From Acidobacteriota bacterium (GTDB lineage: Bacteria > Acidobacteriota > Vicinamibacteria > Vicinamibacterales > UBA2999): a stretch of 5,899 nt of DNA. Position 1 is the first letter of the stretch, and each line of letters opens with the position of its first letter. Made by a program: the position numbers and the translations under genes. The notes under the pieces were generated by a model. The model did no database searches. It was not told the origin of the DNA and saw only the letters and a list, made by a program, of their open reading frames with translations. Positions 1 to 5,899 of the stretch are shown one piece after another. The stretch is from positions 1 through 5,899 of the forward strand of contig JADZBZ010000415.1 of NCBI GenBank assembly GCA_020851835.1. The letters are read 5' to 3'.

Positions 1-765
1 CGGCTCGCGCGGGATGTCGCGCGGCACGGGCCGCTCGGCCTTCGGCACCCGGCCCAGGTACTGGTTCACCAGCGCGATGGCCTGCTCGGTGTCGAAATCG
101 CCCGCGATGACGGCCGTCACGTTGGCCGGCACGTAATACGTGGCGTAGAAGTCGCGGACGTCGGCCAGCGTCGCCGCGTTCAGGTCCTCCATGCTGCCGA
201 TCACCGGATGCCGGTACGGGTGCACGCTGAAGGCCTGGTCGTAGATGATCTCGTTCAGCCGCCCGTACGGCTGGTTCTCGATCCGCATCCGGCGCTCTTC
301 CTTGACGACCTCGCGCTCGCGCACGAACGTCTCCTGGTCGATCCGGAGCGTGGCCATGCGGTCACCCTCCATCCACAGCACCAGCGGGAGGTAGTGCGAG
401 GGCACGGTTTCCCAGAAGACGGTGGTGTCTTCGGTGGTATACGCGTTGGCCTGCCCCCCCACCGACGCCACGATCGAGGTGTGCTGCTCGGGTTCGACGT
501 TGCGCGAGCCCTTGAACATCAGGTGCTCGAAGAAGTGCGCAAACCCGGTCCGTCCCGCCCTCTCGTCTTTCGATCCCACGTGATACCAGAGCTGCACGTT
601 GACGATGGGCGTCGAACGATCCGGGTGCAGGATCACAGTCAGGCCGTTGGGCAACTGCAGCCGCTGGTAGTCCAGTTTCGGCGGCCGCGCGGCCGCGCTC
701 ACCAGCGCTTCCCACACCACGGTCGCCACCACCAGCGCGATTCCGTATCTCGTCCATCGCCGCAT
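1..765 (-). CDS. M16 family zinc metallopeptidase, exported (3' end cut off by the window)
   Basis: This is the first 255 codons of a pitrilysin/insulinase-type (M16) peptidase, a family that degrades peptides in a clamshell chamber, probably in the periplasm here. The N-terminus looks like a signal peptide: basic MRRWTR, a hydrophobic stretch at about residues 8-23, then small residues SAAA for cleavage. The M16 fold follows with LPNGLTVIL (38-46). The inverted zinc motif HFFEH is at 77-81, with E80 catalytic and H77 and H81 as ligands. A downstream EREVVKEERRM block holds the likely third ligand, E157, 76 residues after H81 as in the family. GGQANAYTTEDTT (103-115) is also typical. The ATG at 765 is preceded by a GGTGG Shine-Dalgarno-like stretch 5 nt upstream. 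An alternative GTG at 777 directly follows the lpxD stop codon in the same frame. The C-terminal part is outside the window, so a single-domain (about 450 residues) and a double-length (about 900) protein cannot be told apart. Family call is secure; substrate unknown. Confidence 0.95.
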   Translation of the reverse strand, partial: MRRWTRYGIALVVATVVWEALVSAAARPPKLDYQRLQLPNGLTVILHPDRSTPIVNVQLWYHVGSKDERAGRTGFAHFFEHLMFKGSRNVEPEQHTSIVASVGGQANAYTTEDTTVFWETVPSHYLPLVLWMEGDRMATLRIDQETFVREREVVKEERRMRIENQPYGRLNEIIYDQAFSVHPYRHPVIGSMEDLNAATLADVRDFYATYYVPANVTAVIAGDFDTEQAIALVNQYLGRVPKAERPVPRDIPREP

Positions 766-770
766 GCGTG

Positions 771-775
771 CCACC
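771..775 (-). promoter_or_regulatory. Shine-Dalgarno-like site for the M16 peptidase
   Basis: Minus-strand GGTGG lies 5 nt before the ATG at 765, inside the 12-nt gap after the lpxD stop codon TAA (780-778). It favours the ATG over the GTG at 777, which would begin directly at the lpxD stop. The match to the anti-Shine-Dalgarno sequence is partial. Confidence 0.4.
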
Positions 776-777
776 AC

Positions 778-1797
778 TTACGTCTTCGCCAGCGCCTCGA
801 GCCGACCCTCGAGTTCCTTCAGCCGCTTCCGCATCTCGGGCAGGCGCCGGAATACGGCCGACGCCTTGCGCCACTCGAGGTTGTCGATCGCCGGGTAGCC
901 GGAGACGAACCGCCCGGCCTCGACCGAATTGGTGATGCCGGACTGCCCGACCGCCTTGACGCGGTCACCGATGGTGAGGTGGCCGCCCACGCCGACCTGG
1001 CCGCCCATGATCACGGAATCGCCGACCGCCGTGCTGCCCGCAATGCCCACCTGCGCCGCCAGCAGCACGTTCCGCCCGAGCACCACGCCGTGTCCGATCT
1101 GCACCAGGTTGTCGATTTTAGTACCCGCCTTGATGCGCGTCTCGCCCACGGCGGGCCGGTCGATGGCCGTGTTGGCGCCAATCTCCACCTCGTCCTCGAT
1201 GACGACCGGCGCCGTCTGCGGAATCTTCAGGTGCGAGCCGTCGGCCGTGGTGGCGAATCCGAACCCGTCGCTGCCGATGACTGCGCCGTTCTGCACCACG
1301 ACGCGGGCACCCAGCACGCACCGCTCGCGAATGGAGACGTGCGCGTGCACCACACAGTCGGGCCCAATCGTCGCGCCCGCGCCGATGAAGGCGTGCGGGT
1401 GCACGAGTGTCCGCGCACCGACCTGCGCCCCAGCCCCGATGAAGGCGAAGGCGCCGATCGAGGCGGTCGCATCCACAACCGCCGCCGGGTCGACCGCAGC
1501 CAGTGGGTGCGCCCCAGGCTCCGGCCGCGCCGGCGGCGCGAGCACCGACACCGCCCGGGCGAGACTGACGTACGGCTCCGGGCTTCTCACCACCGCACAT
1601 GGGGCGTCGGTCACATCGGGCGGTACGATCGCGGCCGAGGCCCGGGTGGTGGCCAGCGCCCGCGCGTACTTCATGTTCCCAAGGAAGGTGAGGTCGCCGG
1701 GGCCGGCCTGCTCGATCGTGGCCACCCGCGTCAGATCCAGGCTGCCGTCGCCTTCAAACGGGCAGCCGAGCGCGGCCGCCAGGTCGGCTAGCGTCAC
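778..1797 (-). CDS. lpxD: UDP-3-O-(3-hydroxyacyl)glucosamine N-acyltransferase LpxD
   Basis: LpxD performs the third step of lipid A synthesis: it moves a 3-hydroxyacyl chain from acyl carrier protein to the 2-amino group of UDP-3-O-acyl-glucosamine in the cytoplasm. The 339 residues match the usual length of about 340. The N-terminal uridine-binding domain carries GPGDLTFLGNMKYA (32-45). From about residue 100 the left-handed beta-helix shows hexapeptide repeats (IGAGAQVGA, IGAGATIGP and others). The conserved GSDGFGF (175-181) and KIDNLVQIGHG (227-237) are present, with H236 matching the catalytic histidine (H239 in E. coli) and H273 in the later GGQVGVGGH. The C-terminus (about 307-338) is a charged helix, LEWRKASAVFRRLPEMRKR onward, as in the family. 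The start is GTG at 1797, 13 nt after the upstream stop; it gives the expected N-terminus MTLADLAAALG, but I see no clear ribosome binding site. No lpxA, lpxB or fabZ is adjacent. Confidence 0.97.
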   Translation of the reverse strand: MTLADLAAALGCPFEGDGSLDLTRVATIEQAGPGDLTFLGNMKYARALATTRASAAIVPPDVTDAPCAVVRSPEPYVSLARAVSVLAPPARPEPGAHPLAAVDPAAVVDATASIGAFAFIGAGAQVGARTLVHPHAFIGAGATIGPDCVVHAHVSIRERCVLGARVVVQNGAVIGSDGFGFATTADGSHLKIPQTAPVVIEDEVEIGANTAIDRPAVGETRIKAGTKIDNLVQIGHGVVLGRNVLLAAQVGIAGSTAVGDSVIMGGQVGVGGHLTIGDRVKAVGQSGITNSVEAGRFVSGYPAIDNLEWRKASAVFRRLPEMRKRLKELEGRLEALAKT

Positions 1798-1810
1798 GAG
1801 GTCGAGAATA

Positions 1811-2494
1811 TCACGCAGGTCGTGCGGCCATCCGTTCGACGAACCGCGCCACTCGAGGAAGCCGCAACTGCTCGGCCGCCTCGTGAATCAGCCGGTAGCA
1901 CTCCGGTGGCGCCGCGCTCATCGCCAGCCTCATCGTCGTCAGCGCCGGGTTCGGCACGACGTTCCACGCCACCGCCGATGCGCCCCGCCGTGCGCCGCGG
2001 TAGGCGAGAAAGTGGCCCACCACGGTGAAGGTGAAGAAATAGCCGAAGATGTTCGGCCCCGGCAGCACAATGAACGGTGCCGAGGCCACCAGGCCAATGG
2101 CGTGCAGCGCCAGCAGCCGCAGGTGACGATCCGCGTCCTTCTGCAGTCCTCGGCGCAACAGCGGCAGGGCCGTGGCGTCGGCCATGTCGTCGGGCACGTG
2201 CAGAGTCGCGCGGTCGGCTCGTCGAAGCTTCCACAGCAGCCGCTGCTCGGCCACGTGTTCGGCCACCCACCCCATCAGCGTGCGGCGAAGCCGGGCCATG
2301 GCGGAGGCCGGCGGCTGATGGATCTGCTCGTGGCGCTCCCGCTCCGCCTCGCGGACCATCTGCGAGAACCGGGCGGCCAGACGGGCGAAGAAGCCGGGCG
2401 TGGCGCCGTCGGCGGGCGCGGCTTCGTCCGGCTCCTCCTGTTCGTAGTAGGGTTCGAATCGCCCGGATGCCAGCGGGATGAAGTAGACGTTCAC
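1811..2494 (-). CDS. Small membrane protein resembling the mitochondrial K+/H+ exchange-related family
   Basis: This is a 227-residue protein. The N-terminus MNVYFIPLASGRFEPYYEQE is not a signal peptide. An acidic, Ala/Pro-rich linker (19-33) and a basic, helical middle (35-95) follow. Two adjacent hydrophobic segments lie at about 126-144 and 148-165, joined by LPGPNIFGY (144-152) and followed by the basic YRGARRG (165-171). A helical tail ends the protein. The PGPN turn between two short membrane segments, with a basic residue cluster after them, recalls the Mit_KHE1 (mitochondrial K+-H+ exchange-related, PF10173) family, whose yeast members are tied to mitochondrial K+/H+ exchange. This assignment rests on recalled pattern similarity, not an alignment. 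The start is GTG at 2494, only 4 nt after the stop of the upstream gene, which suggests translational coupling; there is no good Shine-Dalgarno. The reading frame and coding status are well supported by context. The function is tentative and any transport activity is inference. Confidence 0.8.
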   Translation of the reverse strand: MNVYFIPLASGRFEPYYEQEEPDEAAPADGATPGFFARLAARFSQMVREAERERHEQIHQPPASAMARLRRTLMGWVAEHVAEQRLLWKLRRADRATLHVPDDMADATALPLLRRGLQKDADRHLRLLALHAIGLVASAPFIVLPGPNIFGYFFTFTVVGHFLAYRGARRGASAVAWNVVPNPALTTMRLAMSAAPPECYRLIHEAAEQLRLPRVARFVERMAARPA

Positions 2495-2498
2495 TCTC

Positions 2499-3386
2499 TT
2501 AAGGACGGCGTACGGGACGCGGAGTTCGCGAAAGCGACGTCGGAACGTCGGGGCGGCCCGCCTGCTCCCAGGCCCCGATGATGAGCCCGGCCACCGCCGT
2601 CACCGACGCATTGAGCCGCTGTTCCAGACCGGGCAGTGCTCGCACGCCGAACGCCGCGAAATAGGCGTCGTCGTAGAAGTCGCGCCCGGCGGCCGCCGCC
2701 TTGTCGGCCGCGAGCACGTCGGCGGCCATGCGGTTCGACGCCAGCAGGACGTCGAACATGAAGGTCCTGGGCTCGGTCACCGCGTGCGGGGCGGCGGGGT
2801 TCACCGAAATCGACCCGCGGTTGCGCTCGAACAGTTGGGTCTCCCATCGGCCGTGTACGCCCTGCTGGCCCGTCAACTGGCCGTCGTAGTTGACGACAGC
2901 GTGCAGCGGCACATGGCCATCGGCCACGTAGTGCGAGAGGAGAGCCACGTAGTAGACGATGTCGTCGAGGGCGTAGGGGGACGGGCTGGGCCGTTTCAGC
3001 GAGGCGAAGCCACGTTGCAGCAGTCCATAGAACTCGGGCACCCGCCATGGCAGCAGGCCCTGATCCTGGATGAACGCGCGGCCGAACTTCTGCACCGCCT
3101 CGTCGTAGGACCGCGGCAACCCCTCGAACGGATACGGGCCGAACGCGCGATGATCCATGTCGAGAAAATGGTTCGGCGGCTCGGACTCGAAGCCGGCCGT
3201 ACGCCAGAGGTCTGGGTCGATCGACCGCTCGACGATGAAGGCCCGGTGCTCCTCGAAAAGCGGCTTCAACGCCGCGGGCAGCAGGTCAATCACGCGATCG
3301 GCAATGAGCCTGTGCGCCTCGAAGCCCCAGGCACACGACGGGCGCGGCGCGGCCAGGCTGAGCAGGAGCGCGAGCACGAGGCGCAT
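2499..3386 (-). CDS. Exported zinc-dependent hydrolase of the S1/P1 nuclease and phospholipase C superfamily
   Basis: The 295-residue protein has a signal peptide (MRLVLALLLSLAAPRPSCA) that would be cut before W20. Mature W1 with H6 (W20, H25) is the trinuclear-zinc hallmark of P1 nuclease, where the N-terminal tryptophan itself binds zinc. Further ligands in order: D57 or D59 in SIDPDLW, H73 in NHFLDMD, H152, D156 and H162 in SHYVADGHVPLH (HxxxDxxxxxH, spacing as in P1), then H178 and E182 in VHGRWET. P1 nuclease has aspartate at the last position, while Bacillus cereus phospholipase C has glutamate. So the substrate, nucleic acid or phospholipid, cannot be settled from sequence. The ATG at 3386 was chosen because it begins the signal peptide; the frame stays open far upstream only as a shadow of the neighbouring gene. 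Length fits S1/P1 nucleases. The Pro/Arg-rich last 12 residues (284-295) look like an unstructured tail. Family is secure, activity is not. Confidence 0.9.
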   Translation of the reverse strand: MRLVLALLLSLAAPRPSCAWGFEAHRLIADRVIDLLPAALKPLFEEHRAFIVERSIDPDLWRTAGFESEPPNHFLDMDHRAFGPYPFEGLPRSYDEAVQKFGRAFIQDQGLLPWRVPEFYGLLQRGFASLKRPSPSPYALDDIVYYVALLSHYVADGHVPLHAVVNYDGQLTGQQGVHGRWETQLFERNRGSISVNPAAPHAVTEPRTFMFDVLLASNRMAADVLAADKAAAAGRDFYDDAYFAAFGVRALPGLEQRLNASVTAVAGLIIGAWEQAGRPDVPTSLSRTPRPVRRP

Positions 3387-3442
3387 GCCTGATTGTAGTG
3401 GAGGCCCGCCGAACCGGTACGGCCGCGGACCGCGGGCGGCGG
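3387..3442 (-). promoter_or_regulatory. 56-nt intergenic gap with a possible leaderless promoter
   Basis: This is the only gap in the window large enough for a promoter. On the minus strand TACAAT (3397-3392), one base from the sigma-70 -10 consensus, sits 5 nt before the ATG at 3386, so transcription would begin at or very near the start codon. No good -35 hexamer lies 16-18 nt upstream, and there is no clear Shine-Dalgarno. The upstream half holds the self-complementary CCGCGGTCCGCGG (3435-3423), which could fold as a 5-bp stem with a 3-nt loop but has no T-run after it. Confidence 0.3.
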
Positions 3443-4429
3443 CTAGTCGCCCGCTTGGATGCGCAGGCCCGCCCAACCGGCGCGGCCGCCGGCATCCGAG
3501 TAGCGGTAGTCGTTGAGGAACACACGAGCGGGCGCCTCGCTTCGGTCGACGACCAGGAACGGGAAGCGCGACCAGCCGAGAAACGCCTCGGCGCGCGGCG
3601 TGGCCAGCGCGGACCTGGCCTCCGGTTGATTGAATCCCTTGTCCACCCCATAGCCGAGCGGCCTGAAGTGCGGCGCCGGCTCGAACCACAGCTGGCCCTT
3701 CTCGTACCGCGACCCCGTGTCGACGAGCACCTCGCGCCGGAACGGATTGCCGAAAACAGGAGTCACCATGAACGGCGTCTCGGCCGCCTGGCCCGCACGC
3801 GTCAGGTCGTGGCGTACGACTGCGCGCGCCCATGTGTTCGACGCCAGCATGACCACCGTGTAGGCCGCCGTCGCCGCCAGCGCCAAGCGGGCCGGCCGCC
3901 AGGGCCGGGCCGATCCCAGCCTGGCCGCTCGCGCGGAGATCGCGACCCCGGCGCCCAATACGAGCCACATCAGCGGATCCACGATATAGAGCGCGTCGCC
4001 GTAGAACCAATGGCCCGAGAAGGGCATCAGCACGCGGAGGCCGTAGCTGTTCAGGTAGTCGAGAAAGACATGCGAGTACAACCCGATGTACGAGAGCAGA
4101 AGGAGTTGGGCGAACACGGGCGAGGGCTGGGTGCCGAGGGCCGGGTTCGGCTGGCCGCGTGCCTGCTGGCGCCCGTTGTCGGCCGTCTGCCGTCTGCCGA
4201 CGAGCCACACCACCGCCGCCAGCGCGACGGGCAACAGCACTTGAGCCAGTACGCCGTGCGTCCAGCCGCGGCGGAAGGAGACCGGCATCGTGTTGGTGAA
4301 GAAGACAGCGACGTCGATATCCGGCAGGTTCGACGCGACCAATAGCGTCACCATGCCGTAGCGCGTGCGGTTGGCCAGCCCGGCCTGGCCGAGTGCCGCA
4401 CCGGTCAGCGTATGGCAGAGATTGTCCAT
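3443..4429 (-). CDS. YdjM-type membrane-bound metal-dependent hydrolase
   Basis: The 328-residue integral membrane protein belongs to the YdjM-like family (PF04307), annotated as inner-membrane metal-dependent hydrolases of unknown substrate. The N-terminus MDNLCHTLTGAALGQAGLA is the family signature. Likely metal-binding residues are H6, D37 and D39 (LPDIDV), H58 (RRGWTHG), H120 and D124 (SHVFLDYLNSYG), and D145 and D151 (YGDALYIVDP). Hydrophobic segments lie at about 60-77, 105-122, 147-166 and 182-198. A polar loop (79-103) separates the first two and includes a stretch encoded by a short tandem repeat. After the last segment is a soluble domain of about 125 residues with TPVFGNPFRREV (223-234); this makes the protein longer than E. 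coli YdjM (about 200 residues) but similar to larger family members. The ATG at 4429 follows the fadD stop by 10 nt. E. coli ydjM is LexA-controlled; I see no LexA box here. Family call is good, activity unproven. Confidence 0.88.
   Translation of the reverse strand: MDNLCHTLTGAALGQAGLANRTRYGMVTLLVASNLPDIDVAVFFTNTMPVSFRRGWTHGVLAQVLLPVALAAVVWLVGRRQTADNGRQQARGQPNPALGTQPSPVFAQLLLLSYIGLYSHVFLDYLNSYGLRVLMPFSGHWFYGDALYIVDPLMWLVLGAGVAISARAARLGSARPWRPARLALAATAAYTVVMLASNTWARAVVRHDLTRAGQAAETPFMVTPVFGNPFRREVLVDTGSRYEKGQLWFEPAPHFRPLGYGVDKGFNQPEARSALATPRAEAFLGWSRFPFLVVDRSEAPARVFLNDYRYSDAGGRAGWAGLRIQAGD
4184..4197. repeat. Two tandem copies of CGTCTGC inside the YdjM-like gene
   Basis: The plus strand reads CGTCTGC twice in a row, preceded by a one-mismatch partial copy (GTCGGC, 4178-4183). 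GTCGGC at 4178-4183 and GCCGAC at 4196-4201 also form an inverted repeat around it. On the coding strand it encodes part of the polar loop GRRQTADNG (78-86) between membrane segments, where extra residues are tolerated. It may be a remnant of a dispersed simple repeat. Confidence 0.5.
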
Positions 4430-4439
4430 CGGGAGCGGC

Positions 4440-5899
4440 CTATGCCTCCTTCACGGCGACCGCGTCCTCGCGGAGATCTCTGCGGAGCACCTTGCCGATC
4501 GGAGACTTCGGCAAGTCTTCCCGGAAGATGACCAGCTTGGGTACCTTGTAGTTGGTCAGCGACTGCCTGCAGAACGCCCGGATGGCCTCGGCGGTGAGGC
4601 CGGGATCCTGGCGAACCACGTAGGCCACCACCCACTCGCCGGTATCCTCGTCGGGCACACCCACGACCGCGCAGTCCTTGACGCCTGGGTGCGAAGCGAT
4701 GACCGCCTCCACTTCGTTGGGATAGACGTTGAACCCGCTGACGAGAATCATGTCCTTCTTGCGATCCACGATGAAGAAGTAGCCGTCCTCGTCCATCCGG
4801 GCCACGTCGCCGGTATAGAGCCACCCGTCGCGGATGGCTCGGGCGGTTTCGTCCGGCCGTTGCCAGTAGCCCGGCATCACCTGCGGCCCCCGCACGATGA
4901 GTTCGCCGGGCTCACCCGTCGGCACGTCGCGCCCCTCCGGGTCGACGATGCGGACGTCGGTGCCTGGCAGGGGCACGCCGATCGACCCGCGCTTCACACG
5001 GTGGAACGGGTTCAGCGTCACCACCGGGGAGGTCTCGGTCAGGCCGTAGCCCTGGAAGATGGGCGTCCCGGTCACCTGCTCCCAGCGCTCCCCCACCGCC
5101 GGCACCAGGGCCATTCCCCCGGCCACCGAACCCTTGAAGGTCCACGCCCCCCGTTCCAGGAACCACGGCTCGTGCATGAGGCCCGCAAACAGGGTGTTGA
5201 CGCCGGTGAACCACGTGATCGGCTCGGTTTCGAGCACCTTGCGCAGGTTCGCCAGCGGGCGCGGGCTCGGGATGAGCACGTCACGGCCGCCGGTCACGAA
5301 GAAGAGCATCAGGTTCGCGGTGAAGGCGAAGATGTGGTACAGCGGCAGGGCGGTGAGCATCACCTCTTCTCCCGTCGTCAACCACGGCCGCCACGCCTGC
5401 AGGCACTGCTCGATGTTGGCGAGCAGGTTCCCGTGCGTCAGCATGGCGCCCTTGGCGACGCCCGTCGTTCCGCCGGTGAACTGCAGAGCGGCCACGGTGT
5501 CGTGCGTCAGGGCCTGTTGGTAAACCCGCGGATCGGCGCCGTCCGCCATGCGGACCGCACCGGCGGCCAGCGCGCGCCTGAAGGTGATGTGCGGGAAGGT
5601 GATGGGCGGCAGCATCTTCTGGACGTATTTCTGCACGAGGTGCACGAGCACTCGCTTGACGGGCGGCAGCAGGTCCGCAATCGAGACGACCACGACCGTG
5701 CGCACCGGTATCCTGGGCAGGGCGTCGGCGACCGTCCGGGCAAAGACGTCGATGGTGACGAGGCCCACCGCACCGCTGTCCACCGACTGATGGATCACTT
5801 CGGGCACGGTGTACAACGGGTTGGTGTTCACCATCACCAGACCGGCCTTGAGCGCCCCGAACACCACGATCGGGTACGCGAGGCAGTTGGGCATCAGGA
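4440..5899 (-). CDS. fadD: Long-chain fatty acid-CoA ligase, FadD type (5' end cut off by the window)
   Basis: The enzyme activates free long-chain fatty acids with ATP and CoA, through an acyl-adenylate, at the inner face of the cytoplasmic membrane, feeding beta-oxidation or lipid synthesis. Residue numbers count from the first in-window methionine (codon 5894-5892), which is internal: it lies in the MPN.L.YP..FG block that in E. coli FadD (561 residues) sits about 80 residues in, and the frame is still open at the window edge. Visible motifs are the P-loop FTGGTTGVAKGAMLTHGN (139-156), LPLYHIFAFT (183-192), the fatty-acid gate and linker region GVNTLF (231-236), YGLTETSP (283-290), the ribose-binding YTGD (360-363), DRKKDMILVSGFNVYPNEVE (377-396) and the catalytic lysine K468 in PKSPIGKVLRR. 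The match to E. coli FadD is close along its length. The stop TAG (4442-4440) is 10 nt before the YdjM-like ATG. It is one of many ligase paralogues typical of soil bacteria, so the chain-length preference is not certain. Confidence 0.95.
   Translation of the reverse strand, partial: LMPNCLAYPIVVFGALKAGLVMVNTNPLYTVPEVIHQSVDSGAVGLVTIDVFARTVADALPRIPVRTVVVVSIADLLPPVKRVLVHLVQKYVQKMLPPITFPHITFRRALAAGAVRMADGADPRVYQQALTHDTVAALQFTGGTTGVAKGAMLTHGNLLANIEQCLQAWRPWLTTGEEVMLTALPLYHIFAFTANLMLFFVTGGRDVLIPSPRPLANLRKVLETEPITWFTGVNTLFAGLMHEPWFLERGAWTFKGSVAGGMALVPAVGERWEQVTGTPIFQGYGLTETSPVVTLNPFHRVKRGSIGVPLPGTDVRIVDPEGRDVPTGEPGELIVRGPQVMPGYWQRPDETARAIRDGWLYTGDVARMDEDGYFFIVDRKKDMILVSGFNVYPNEVEAVIASHPGVKDCAVVGVPDEDTGEWVVAYVVRQDPGLTAEAIRAFCRQSLTNYKVPKLVIFREDLPKSPIGKVLRRDLREDAVAVKEA
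4445..4451 (-). promoter_or_regulatory. AAGGAGG Shine-Dalgarno-like site at the end of fadD
   Basis: The minus strand carries a full AAGGAGG within the last fadD codons (Lys-Glu-Ala-stop). The spacing to the YdjM-like ATG at 4429 is 15 nt, longer than the usual 5-9, so it may help reload ribosomes for the downstream gene or be chance from the KEA codons. No other start in the right frame is better placed. Confidence 0.35.

Noticed and set aside
1150..1180. Proline in IDRPAVGET of LpxD as a damaging change from the usual IDRG
   Set aside because: The rest of the motif and the catalytic KIDNLVQIGH are intact, and this position varies in LpxD outside the proteobacteria as I recall it, so I see no sign of inactivation.
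208..1791. 527-codon open frame on the plus strand opposite the M16 gene and lpxD
   Set aside because: It is antisense to two securely identified genes, is Arg/His/Pro-rich with no recognisable domain, and runs across their junction. This is a common shadow in GC-rich DNA.
929..2581. 550-codon open frame on the plus strand opposite lpxD and the small membrane protein
   Set aside because: Low-complexity Ser/Pro/Ala/Arg translation with no domain, antisense to real genes; an effect of high GC.
3423..3435. GC-rich self-complementary CCGCGGACCGCGG as a transcription terminator
   Set aside because: The stem is only 5 bp with a 3-nt loop and no T-run follows on either strand. Such sequences arise easily at this base composition.
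2499..4208. Extension of the S1/P1-PLC frame upstream to 4208, as if it were a 569-residue fusion
   Set aside because: The upstream half is out of frame with the YdjM-like gene and is Arg/Ala/Gly-rich nonsense. A signal peptide starts cleanly at 3386 and places W20 at the mature N-terminus, so the real gene begins there.
5892..5894. ATG at the window edge as the start of fadD
   Set aside because: The MPN.L.YP motif is internal in FadD proteins, and the codon before it (CTG) continues the expected sequence, so the gene starts beyond the window.

Overview
The window is strongly GC-rich and fully packed with genes, all read from the minus strand. In transcription order they are: a long-chain acyl-CoA ligase of the FadD type (5' end outside the window), a YdjM-type membrane-bound metal-dependent hydrolase, an exported zinc enzyme of the S1/P1 nuclease and phospholipase C superfamily, a small membrane protein resembling the mitochondrial K+/H+ exchange-related family, the lipid A acyltransferase LpxD, and an exported M16 (pitrilysin/insulinase-type) zinc protease (3' end outside the window). 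LpxD implies a diderm bacterium with lipid A. The GC content and this gene mix suggest Acidobacteriota, possibly the Vicinamibacteria, but that placement is inference and no marker gene in the window settles it.

Layout on the plus-strand scale: 1-765 M16 protease; 778-1797 lpxD; 1811-2494 membrane protein; 2499-3386 S1/P1-PLC enzyme; 3443-4429 YdjM-like protein; 4440-5899 fadD. The gaps, in transcription order, are 10, 56, 4, 13 and 12 nt. Only the 56-nt gap has room for a promoter, and it holds a TACAAT hexamer 5 nt before the ATG of the S1/P1-PLC gene. The simplest reading is one long transcript, or two: fadD with the YdjM-like gene, then the last four genes with their own possible leaderless start.

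Five of the six products act in or on the envelope: two exported zinc enzymes, two membrane proteins and LpxD. FadD activates fatty acids at the inner membrane. A link through membrane-lipid turnover and outer-membrane building is possible but unproven. Each gene is intact within the window, with no internal frameshift. I found no mobile element, CRISPR array, tRNA, rRNA or convincing terminator. No stretch over 300 bases lacks a gene. The more unusual points are the mixed metal-ligand signature of the S1/P1-PLC enzyme, the apparent bacterial relative of a mitochondrial ion-exchange family, lpxD lying away from its usual partners, and a 7-bp tandem repeat inside the YdjM-like coding sequence.
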